NCBI GenBank assembly: GCA_035582835.1 | Contig: JAYKAV010002969.1 | Location: 430,624 to 494,623 of the forward strand | Reading direction: 5' to 3' | DNA: 64,000 bases | Source: Phoebastria nigripes | Taxonomy: Eukaryota > Chordata > Aves > Procellariiformes > Diomedeidae | Shown here: positions 52,067-61,800 of the stretch, one piece after another | Numbering within the stretch: position 1 is the stretch's first letter | How the letters are laid out: each line of letters begins with the position of its first letter | Made by a program: the position numbers and the translations under genes | The notes under the pieces: generated by a model | Told to the model about the DNA's origin: nothing | Seen by the model: the letters and a program-made list of their open reading frames with translations, nothing else | Databases searched by the model: none

Positions 52067-53449
52067 AAAAAGAGTTCTTTGGAAATGAAGAGTCTCCACT
52101 TTAATTTATATTTAGAATTTTGGAGCAAAACAGGTAAACAAAACTGGATGCCTAAATGTGTTAAAAATAACCAGATCGTTGTCAATTCAATTAATTTCAA
52201 ACTCAGTTTGTACACTGTAGCCTTAGCATACTTTAGAGGAAGTATTATAGTTTTGCCTAATCTATTATTTTTATTATTGATGTAATGCTAAATATAGTTT
52301 AGATAAATTTTAGGATTCAGCCTTATACTTTTTAGGATTCAGGCTTCTACTTTAATGTTTGGATTTGTTACTGATATTTTGGTTTTCTGGAGAGTTTATT
52401 CTTCAAATGAGTTTGTTTCATAACTTTACTGGTTGCTAAAGTCTGCCTCCATGCTTGTGGAATATGAAAATGTCCTCAAAGTCTACTAATTATTTAGAAG
52501 TTGAAGTCAAGCACAAAACTTTTAAGAGGTGTTCAGTATCTTTCAGCATTAGACCTCAAATGATAAAAGTAATATAATTTAAATTTTAAAAGTGTATAGT
52601 TACAGAGATTTTGCAGCAGTTTTAATTTGTATCATTAAACAATTTTGCATTGCGCTTAAAGGCATTAAACTACTAAACATTGTTTTATTATGTTGCATAT
52701 TAATCATATGTAACCTGTCAGCTGAAGTGAGTCAGTCGTTTCTAAAAGTTGATTATTATAGTTATAAAATTAGCAGTGGTCATGTAAGCAAAGTCAGAAC
52801 CTTCTACATATTAATTGGGGGTCAGTTCTTTGGCGGGGGGAGAGTCCAGCCTGCATGGCTGTGACACTGCACCGGGTCATGCAAGCAGAGCATCTGATTC
52901 CACCTTTCCAACAGAGAAGAGGTTGCACAAATTTTCTTCTGCTTTTTTCCTATTTTCAAGCTTTCTGTATTTGCAATGGCATTGAGTAAGTGGGAAATGT
53001 TCTACTCTCTAATCTGTTTCACTCCTCTTGAAGACCTACTGTTTTCAGGAGGCCTGTACTAATTAAGCCTTGCTTCTCTAAGGCTACATTTCTAACCTTA
53101 CTACTATATGAAAGAAGTCAACACTTGTTGTACATTTCCCAGCTGATTTCCACCTTGTGTATGTTTCTTAGGATGCATACTTTTAAACTAGATAGATAGT
53201 GTATTTTTTCCAAGTCCTGAACAATACCAGGCATACCCTTCAGCCTAACAAAAAACAAATACACACTTAAGAACATAAAGAACGTTGATCCTGTCCTGTG
53301 AATTGACATCTGTTCAAATATGAAGCTACAGAAATGCAGAGGTCACCATACAGAACAAATTTTCAAACACAGCCCTTCACAAAAGGCTTTCAGTCCCAGT
53401 TCCCCAGATGCATGCACTTTGTATAGGTTGTCATACAGTGGGCGAAGTT
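52067..53449. other. Intergenic sequence after POLN
   Basis: No gene recognised. It includes a short near-direct repeat (TTTAGGATTCAG at about 52309 and 52331). The segment at 52810-52920 is less AT-rich (GGCGGGGGGAGAGTCCAGCC) but matches nothing that I know. Confidence 0.5.
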
Positions 53450-55270
53450 AATATTTTGTTCTCCTTGTGTCCCAGAGAGGGACTGTGAGCTCCTCTGGGC
53501 ACCAGGTTTACCCCTTCTGCTTTTACAACTTTTCTTCCTGGTTTTAAATTTCCAAAGAGTAAGCTAACAAAAGGAAGAGAACCAAGCAATAAGGGCACTG
53601 CTTTATCACATGTGTCCGAGGGCTCATTCTGCATACACTGGTGTGAGGGCAAAAGGCAAACTGGCATAATTTTGGAGGATTGTTGATGACCAAGATCTCA
53701 AGACTTGGTGCAGTTTGTGTCCCCACAACTTGCAGGATGCATACCATGAACTTTATCTTTCCAGTGCTCCAGACTCTCCAGTAAAGAAACTGTGTTTTCT
53801 TCTAATTGCAGCCTGTGAGTGAATTAGCCCATATAGATTTATGGCATAGCTAGGTGGAGACCAGAGGTCTTTAATGTACATGCAACCAGCNTCTGCTGTA
53901 CCATGAATTACCAATACTGGGACCTGTTCTCCNATCTTTTGGTTCTGTTCTCCTTGGATAGCCAGGTGAGTATCTAGTCTTCACTATCTGCCCTGTGCTA
54001 CTGTGTTAAGGTATAGATTTTGTGGATTATTAGATTTCTCAGAACTCTCTGAAGTGCTTTGGCTTCAAAGTTCCTCGGTTTTTAACTCATAAGATCCCAG
54101 ATATTGAGAAGAGTGCTGAGTCTTTGGGACAATTTCTTTTACTTTGCAATCCATTCCCACTGCCTTCCATCCTGTATGGCAATATAGGTTTTGGAAAGAG
54201 TTATATTTTTCAAATTGTGGAATTGCAGAAGTATATATCTCTTTAGCATGGCAGTCATTTCCTTGAACAAGCTGCCTGAGATAGGGTAGTGTTTGCAGTT
54301 CATTTCCCAACAAGGTCCTCTGGACAAGGCATCAGTTTTACCACACTTGTGTGCTGATCCATGTATAACTATAAAATCAGGGCAGTGCAGTTTTTCCAAA
54401 CCCTAGGCAAGCTACCCTGCAGCATGCCTGAATCTAAAGAGCCATTATAGGGAAGCAAGGCCAGTCCTGACCACAAATTTCCTCCCAAATAAATACAGGT
54501 GAAAATATTCTGTATTTGATGATTGCAAGGAATTCCTTTTGGGGGGCACAATAATTTCACACCAGAGAACTCAAGACCCTTATTATAATAAATGACCACC
54601 TTTTCAGGTTATTTTGGTTCTGTGTGAAAGGGACTGTAAAACATGGGTAGGCTGGAGCAGAGGCAATCATAAGAGCCCTTTTCAATCCTTAAAACTCTCA
54701 ATTTGATCTCTAAAATGATTCCCTTTTTCTCACAACCTATGAAGAGGTACTGGGAGAGCAAGAAACAAAACTTCTGTTTGAAGTGCAGAACCCCACAAAA
54801 GTACTGATCAATGAGTGTGGGAGATCACAGAATAGATGGGGAGAGGGGAATAGCTGGCTCTGCTTAGCTTCAGTTATCTTTTGTGGGCAGAAATTTCATT
54901 AATTGATTCTCTGAACACAGNAATAACCCCTTTTGATTTGCATCTTTGGGTTTAATTTCAATTGTGTCTTTGGTGGCCTGAATCTTCGCTTAGATCATCT
55001 ATAAATCTTTTCGTTTGCCATGTGGAGTACTGGGGAAGGAACACTATTTGAAAACACTTTAACTCAGTGTCTGTGAGAAATGGAACAGCACAGCTGTTGG
55101 CATTTGCTGGCATTTGCATGGGCATGGCATGACAAATACATATCTGCTCAGGACTTGAATCTTAATGTCCACATACCACTGTGGAATGGCGGGACTCTGA
55201 TCTTGAATGTTGGTCCAACTTGATAATTACCATAGTTCAAACACTGGTCTCAGATTTTATGTGAGCAAGA
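53450..55270 (-). mobile_element. Decayed Ty3/gypsy-type retrotransposon pol
   Basis: Read on the - strand (high to low coordinates), short islands match Ty3/gypsy pol in canonical order. Reverse transcriptase: SGMW (55169-55180), FVMP (55125-55136) followed by an NAP..FQ-like island one frame off, LKLNPK (about 54944-54961), FVGFC (54785-54799) and GLKRAL (54671-54688). RNase H: QKEFLAIIK (near 54515-54541), FGRKFVVRT (near 54463-54489), a WLFRFR...G.LA island with stops at conserved Arg/Gln positions, LEKL, and HKCGKTDALSRGPC (DALSR at 54319-54333). Integrase HHCC end: KQCPYC (53586-53603). The RNase H part holds in-frame stops and at least one frameshift, so the element is dead. No LTRs or gag were found, so the ends are unknown. 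The linker and DALSR ending are of the Metaviridae/Ty3-gypsy type rather than orthoretroviral. Confidence 0.8.
54319..54640 (-). pseudogene. Ty3/gypsy RNase H domain remnant
   Basis: Best-preserved part of the element. Order on the - strand: VVIYYNKGL (the usual YYS+L), NYCAPQKEFLAIIK (the usual NYC..rELLA+vk), FGRKFVVRT where TDH is normally next but Gly-Leu is found, then a stop at the conserved Arg before WL. Further stops sit in the G-stop-LA-stop island. LEKL and DFIVIHG follow, and the domain ends with DALSR. A frameshift separates the ELLA island from the FGRKF island. No function is possible from this sequence. Confidence 0.8.
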
Positions 55271-55299
55271 CATTTTAAATGTGAGGGGGGAAAAAAAAC

Positions 55300-55323
55300 C
55301 TCTCAGTTTTTGAAAACTGAGAG
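55300..55323. repeat. 24-bp near-perfect palindrome
   Basis: CTCTCAGTTTT (55300-55310) pairs exactly with AAAACTGAGAG (55313-55323) around a 2-base centre. It lies just upstream (in - strand terms) of the reverse transcriptase remnant. Confidence 0.9.
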
Positions 55324-55560
55324 TAGATTAAGAGAATGAATCTGCTAGAGCATCCAGGACATAATTTGTTCTCGGTAATGATTAAGAAAAAGCCCTTAAA
55401 ATAAACTCATCTCATTTTTGGCAGCCCACAGAACCTGATGTCTCATTTTCTTGTTTACTCTGATGTGAAAAGGAGGCCAAAGAATGGGTTGAAGGTTGTA
55501 TTATGCCTTCCTGCTAGATTTCCTCAATGGCCTAAAACGTCTCTTCTCACTTCACCGTTA

Positions 55561-55687
55561 GAAGACCAGACTGGATAAATCCCTGAGTAACCTGGTCTTG
55601 ACCTCATAGCTCACCCTACTTTGAGCAGGAGGTTGGACTAGAGACCTCCTGAGGTCCCATCCAACCTGAATTTTCCTATGATCTTAT
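55561..55687 (+). mobile_element. CR1 LINE 3' fragment
   Basis: GAAGACCAGACTGGATAAAT followed by CCTGAGTAACCTGGTCTTG, then GCAGGAGGTTGGACTAGAGA and GAGGTCCCATCCAACCTGAA, ending CCTATGATCTTA. This is the CR1 3' untranslated end in + orientation, moderately diverged. Confidence 0.88.
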
Positions 55688-58044
55688 GTCATTCTTCAGT
55701 TGGACAACAGCAGTCATCTCATTGAAAGACAAACCAGAAATTCCCTTCAAATATTCTGCTGTACNGCATTAAAGTATGCAGTGCCGTACCAGAAGAAGCC
55801 CCAGAAATGTTTTGGGATTTCATTCCTCCTTCCCACCTGTGTTGCCTCATTCTGTGCCAGCATTTACTATATTCCCTGGCTCATGGGCTCACTTTTGGCT
55901 GGCATACTTCCTTTTGGTATTAGCAGGTTGTCAGAAACCTTCAGGGAGTGGAAAGGAATCAGTTCTGATTTCTGCCATTCTGCAATAGTTTTAGAAGGCA
56001 GGGTGTCTCTGGGATTTAAAATAAGTTTCAATCATGTCCTATCTTTGCCTTCCTGGGAAACTTCTCCAGCCTCATCGGCTCATCTCTACTGAAAACAGCA
56101 GCCTACAATCAGCTGGCTCTCTTGAGANGTCTTTGAAGTGCACTTCTACCGCCCATTTTTGTAAGACCCTCTCATGTTATCAAGTGTGTCTTTATTATCC
56201 ACTGTAAGTCCATGCAATTTGTTATCCTCTCTGCTTGTGTTTTGAATTCTGGAGGTCCAACTTCCAGCCAACGTTTACACATTTTTGGTGCATTTTTCCA
56301 TGTCACCTTCACCATTCAAGGCTAATTAGTTGGATAATTTTTAGATTCTTTCTTCCTCAGCTTTTGCTATCTACACTGATAATTTAATCCATTGCCAACC
56401 TTTCCCCTGCACTTCATAGATAGTTACTAGTGGTCATAAAACTCTCATTGTTAATTGTCCACACGTTAAAAAAAANCATTGCTTATCTTTCTACATCTAA
56501 CCTTTGTGCCCTCAGCTTGCTTCCCTTTACCATTTGGCATGGCATTTGTGCATTTATGGCATTTTGGAGACTATTTTCTGGCTAACTATATTTTTACTGT
56601 AGTTGTTCATTTCATGATCCATTTTTCCATGGTATCAAAAATTGACTGTAGAAATTCTCTTTTTTTCCCCCCCTTCATTTTTTGGCAGATTCATCTGCTG
56701 TGCATACTGAATTTCTCACTTCTAATTATTCAAAAGTGTCATGCATCAGATTACAATCCCATTTTCCAATTTGTGTGTTAAGCAGAGAACTATACTTACA
56801 GGCTCCTGAGAATCAACCTCCATCCTCCCCACAAGTGGCTGCTGCTTGTTACACTGCATTTCTGTACAGAATTGGCTGAGGCTAAATTAAATATCTCCCC
56901 AGATTACCTTGGCCTCTTTGCACTGATCCATTAGTCCACATCCAGCTGAGTCCAGAAATTAGTTCATTGCTGATTTATCCTAAATGTCTTGTTGGTATCT
57001 GGTTAGGTGAAGACAAGTTTCCTCAGGACTTCTGCCAGAAATTTTATTTCCTTCTCTTTGTAACTCTAAGCTGTGCCCCAAAGCCAGCTCAGATGATAGA
57101 TTGATGATTGACTCCAAACTGCATGTGAAGGACACCTATAAGAACTTCATTTCTTTACGATGAATAAATTCTGCAGCAGTTTGAAAGCTAGTCGGCCACC
57201 CTACTCGCCTGCCAGCAATCCCCATCTCTGTTTATCTTCCTGTCCATTCACTTGAACTATGATGTTAAATTAAATAAGCTTCCCAGGGAGGTTTTCCTTT
57301 AAATATAGTGAGCTTTTGTAACACTTGAGCTGGGAGAAGTCAACATCTTCCCTTGGGGCCTCTGTGGGTCACAGATGAGGTTAAAAAAGTGTTGTAAATG
57401 TTGTGCTTTAGTCAAATTCTCTGGCCGTGTTGTGCTGCTTCTGATACTTTGGCTTCTGATACATTTGATTTTTCTTTTGGAGCTGAATTTTTTTTAGTTT
57501 TTTCACTTCTTCTCATACGTGACCTAAATCTTAACCTTTTCCTGGCATTCTCCATATCCCTTCCACCTTCCATTCCCTGGTAATCAGGTTGGTGGTCACC
57601 GCTTTAATTCATCTTACCCCTCCAGTTTGGGCCATTCATTGTTCAGACATTTATAATTGCACAACAAAACAAATATTTTCTGATAATGAGTCATCTCTTT
57701 CTTTTCTGGGAAGCTTCTGAGTCTTGTTTATATTGCATTTGTAGAATTTAAATCTTGCTTTAAATCCTTATGGCCAATAGGTTTATAATTCAAAAGGATT
57801 TTAACACAGTGGAATAATAGTATAAAATGAATAAAAAGAAGTGATTCAGTGAGGATGAGTGCAAAGCTTCATACATAAGCAAAAACAGTTAGCTACCCAA
57901 ATGCAGGCAACATATTTCCCAAAATGTAGGGAACAGCTAGTTAGGTATCAATTTCAGGAAAAGACCTGGGAATTTGTAGGTGTTTGCATCGTGATCAAGA
58001 ACAGTACAATCAATCCCTCCACTCGCTTCAGCCCCAACAAGGGC
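55688..58044. other. Intergenic, no gene recognised
   Basis: Open frames of 60-130 codons on the + strand here (for example 55700-56092 and 56479-56781) are rich in Phe, Leu, Ser and Cys, lack domain motifs and are not flanked by a convincing promoter or splice context. I treat them as chance frames in pyrimidine-rich DNA. Confidence 0.5.
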
Positions 58045-58550
58045 TCAATTGAATGCTCTGCCCAATTTTCAGAACTACATTTCAGAAAAGATGTGGAGCA
58101 ACAGGAATCCATAGGAGAGCAACAAGAATTATCAGAGCTATAGACAGTATCACCTGTGAGGAAAGACTGAAAGAATTTAAGTCATTTAACCTTGAGAAGA
58201 CTGAGGAGAGCTCTGAAAGCAGTCATCCAGTATGAAATGGGCCGTCATAAAGATGGTAATAAACTGTTCTATAGGTCCCCTGGAGATAGAATGAGAAGTC
58301 AGGGGCTTAAATTTCAGCAAGGTATAACTAGGGAAGATGTTAAGCAAGCCTTTCTAAAGAATGCTAGTGATAATTAAGCATTTGAATGGACTTGAATAGA
58401 GCTTTTGGAATCTCTATTACTATACATTTCTAGAACAGGATAGACAGATATCTGTAAGAATATACTTATGCTTATGATCCTGCGTTGGGACAGGGACAAT
58501 GACTGAGTAGCCCACTGGGATCCTTTCCAACTCTAGTTCTGGCTTCTGAG
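58045..58550 (+). mobile_element. Old, strongly diverged CR1 LINE fragment
   Basis: The order of blocks follows the CR1 ORF2 C-terminus and 3' end: ATAGGAGAGCAACAAGAATT, then TGTGAGGAAAGACTGAAAGA, CTTGAGAAGACTGAGGAGAG, and finally ACTGGGATCCTTTCCAACTC. Several frameshifts split it among the three short open frames seen at 57859-58377. More diverged than the copies at 26 and 41 kb. Confidence 0.75.
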
Positions 58551-58742
58551 GTTAAGGCCTTGAGAACAGTACGCATAGTATCAGAAAAAGTGCCATTGGC
58601 TCTANAATGACACCAGCAAATCAGACCCTCAGTTTACATCTCTAATGCAAAATGATGGTGCTTCCAGTACAATGTACGTTACTAGTTCTGGACAGGCCCT
58701 GTACTAAGTAAAAAGAAATAAAGATCCCTACCATACCCATCT

Positions 58743-58821
58743 TTGAAGTTGGCCTTGCTTTGAGCTGGGGATTGGAGCAGACCATCAGAGATCCTTACCA
58801 ACCTCAATTATTCTGTGAGCC
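58743..58821 (+). mobile_element. CR1 LINE 3' tail fragment
   Basis: TTGAGCTGGGGATTGGAGCA then TCAGAGATCCTTACCAACCT and CAATTATTCTGTGAGCC, a diverged version of the CR1 3' end. It lies 190 bases after the previous CR1 relic and could be from a separate insertion. Confidence 0.75.
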
Positions 58822-61800
58822 TAAGCAGCCACCAGTAGCAGACCTGAAGCACCTTGCTTTCCTGCTGAGTTATTCCCAGCTAGAAACCCACCCAGATCAG
58901 CTCTGCAACCTACCTGGATGACAGTGTCAGGTTCTAATTTGCATCAGGGCAAGATGCCATAGTGGTATTTTTTAATCACTGGAGTTTTACTGGGATGGAG
59001 AAATTGGAGTTTTCTGATGAAGTCTGTCTCAACTAGTGCAGATCGATTTGGTTAAGGGTTTTCTTCTGACCCCTCATTGATCTTTAAAGGATCTTGTTCT
59101 TTTGGTCAAGCAAAAAATAGTAGTGTTCAAGCTCTCTAGGCCTCTCTCTGTTGTTTCCCTTTCTCCCTGCACATCTCCCTACTTGCCACTGACCATTGCC
59201 AATTCCTTATGGATAATGTGTTACAGGAATGACTGCAGCAATCTGTTGCTAAGCAAGTTTTATTGGGACCTTGGAAATAGAGCACGTCTTGATCAAAAAG
59301 CTCTTGGACAGGATGGGTGGTCACTGTCTCAGGGCTGGTGAAGGGAGTCCCCTCCACAAGTCTCAAGGAGGCATCTTCAGCTGGGTAGGGTGAAAATCCC
59401 ACAGACACCTGCACTGGTAACTTTTATCTGTATCTTTGTATGTGACTGTTCAGCTGGTTGAGGTTTTGACCTTACCCAGTGTCGTTCCTTTTATATGTAA
59501 CATCATAAACTATATGATTGTTTAAACACAGCAATTTACAAATTAGGGTCTTTTCCCTAGAAAGAAGTTACAAGGTCAAGAAGTCATAAAGACATAAAAC
59601 ACTATTCCCAGGTTGATTTGCAGACAGCTTCTTAAGACTGGGCAGGGAGTGAAGTTTGTGATCATCAGCCTTCCATTAGAAATTGCTGGGTTTCTTTCAA
59701 TGTTGGGCAACGCCTAAATTTCTTAAAATATTATTTCCATGTATCCTAATATGTTTAAAGTACACGATTATGACTTTAGAGATTATTTTTTTCCCTGCTT
59801 CAATTTTGAGAAAAACATGCCTCTGCAACCTACCAGCTCAAATCACAAAATGGGCATAAAGGCTCACAGTACCAAATACTACACGTGGTGCATCTAGTAG
59901 AATGCATAACATCACAATGAGGCATCTACATGTTGATTTTTTTTCTCTTTTCAGCCAGAAACACTGAACTTTTTCTGTCTGAAGACTCTATTCAGAACTA
60001 TGGCTGTCACTTCATTTGGGAGCATGGAAATAGCAAAACTACACACCTGTGACATTCAAAGGTGAGCATGAGGATGGATCCTTTGAAAGCCATCAGGACC
60101 TGACAGGCACAGTCTGAAACATATTAGCTTTTGCTTCCTCTGTGTGCAACACAGNGCACCTTACACTTCTAGTTGGCCATACCCTTCATTTGTGTATCCC
60201 CCCCATGCCAGACCCGGACCCATTTCCTGCTCACGCATTTGGTGTGTCCATCCTTGCCACGCAGGGAGTTATTCCAGTTTGTAAATGACCTACTGAGCTG
60301 GGCAATTTATCTTTGCTTATCTATAAGTCCAGCTTGGGTCAAACGAACTACTGACCTTTCTTTTCATCAGCTGTTACTATCAGGATTACTCAGCGTTACT
60401 CAGCCTGGCAGGAGTAGCAGGAGCTGGCAGACTGTTCGTGTCACGTAGCATTTTTAGGATCAGATATACACTTCGAACTCCATAAAATGCTTAAGAGCTA
60501 TCTCGTGTTTGCCAGCCCTGTGAATACCTAAGCAGCCTGCACAAAAACTGTGCACAGGGCAGTGTGATTGATACGGCCCCTCTGGGATTTAAATGCCGCC
60601 TTCTGGGATTGATCTCCTTACGACTGATATTCATGGCTTTTTGTTCTAACACTGAGGAGGCAGCTCCTTCGTTCAAAAGGCAGCCAGAGCAATGGATGCT
60701 GCTGCNGCTCCTGTCCTTTTATCTACAAAGTGTAGGAAATCTTTCTCCCTGAAAGGCTTTCAGTGTCCACGGGAATGCATAAACCACCAGATTACAGGAT
60801 GTTCTGCCGAGGAGCTTTCTGTGCTCCCTCTTGGGGCTGGCCACTGTATATGAAATAATCAATATTCGCTCTGCCAGAGAGCTTAAAAAAAAAAAAAAAA
60901 AAAGAAAGAAAAGAGCATGACTATCCAGCCTCGGAGTTACCATATCCCACAGAAGAGCCTAGACTCTGGTTCCAGCCTCCAATCCGGGGAATGCTTCACC
61001 GTTTTAAACATGTCATTGTATGTAAATCAGAACAAAGCAGAATTAACTCTCTGTTGTGTAATTGCTCATAGGTACAACCCAGTGAAATGCACATCTTTTG
61101 CCCTTCAGCTGGAAGACTTTTTCCCTTTAACATCACTCCTGCATTATACATCCTCCATGTCCTTCTTCTTCATGCTTAGGGGGGGGCACTTTCTTGTCCC
61201 TGCTTCCCCTCCATCGCCTTTTGACTCAAAAGTGAGCATGTTGGCTATTTTTGTGTGATCTCTTGGCCTTAAAACTCATTTCTAGTTTCCTTATATTTCA
61301 ATTTTTTCAATAAATTATCTTGGCAGCAGGTGTTATTCACTCCCTGCCCCACTCCACCTCCTGCTCTTTCTTGCTCATTGATACTTCTGTACCTAACAGT
61401 TGCCAATGACATTTTTTATTTCTTAGCCCAAGGATGTTCTTTCCCCAGCAACAGCAAAGTCTCTTTTTATACGTGTTTTTTTCCAAATCGGCCAGCTTAA
61501 AGTATTGTCCTGTTTGCAATGCAGCTAGACACATTAGTAATAGTGGGGAAACTGTGGAATTGAAATCCTTTTACTGCCTACATGAACCTCACATTCTAGA
61601 CCGTTTAATCTCCAGATATTTCCTTTGCCTGCCTTGAAGAAATGGGGAAGCAAACTATCCTGTTGCCTGGTTCATAAAGCTATTGGAATAAAAGTCAGTT
61701 TCGAAAATGCTTCTTGATATACAACTGAAAAATGTGGGTTCCTTTCCCCAAAGACTAGTGATATGAGAGAATCCAGCAGGTAAAACAGAGGCTAAAGGAA

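Noticed and set aside
56479..56781. 100-codon Phe/Leu-rich + strand frame resembling a membrane protein
   Set aside because: Hydrophobicity follows from T/C-rich DNA; no initiation context, splice sites or homologous motif seen.
58911..58922. TAC CTG GAT GAC (Tyr-Leu-Asp-Asp) on the + strand, like a reverse transcriptase core
   Set aside because: Flanking residues do not resemble any reverse transcriptase and the sequence lies between CR1 tails; the real RT remnant is on the - strand at 54.6-55.3 kb.
60530..60903. Possible processed retrocopy ending in A19
   Set aside because: The sequence before the A tract has no recognisable coding remnant in any frame and no target-site duplication could be identified.
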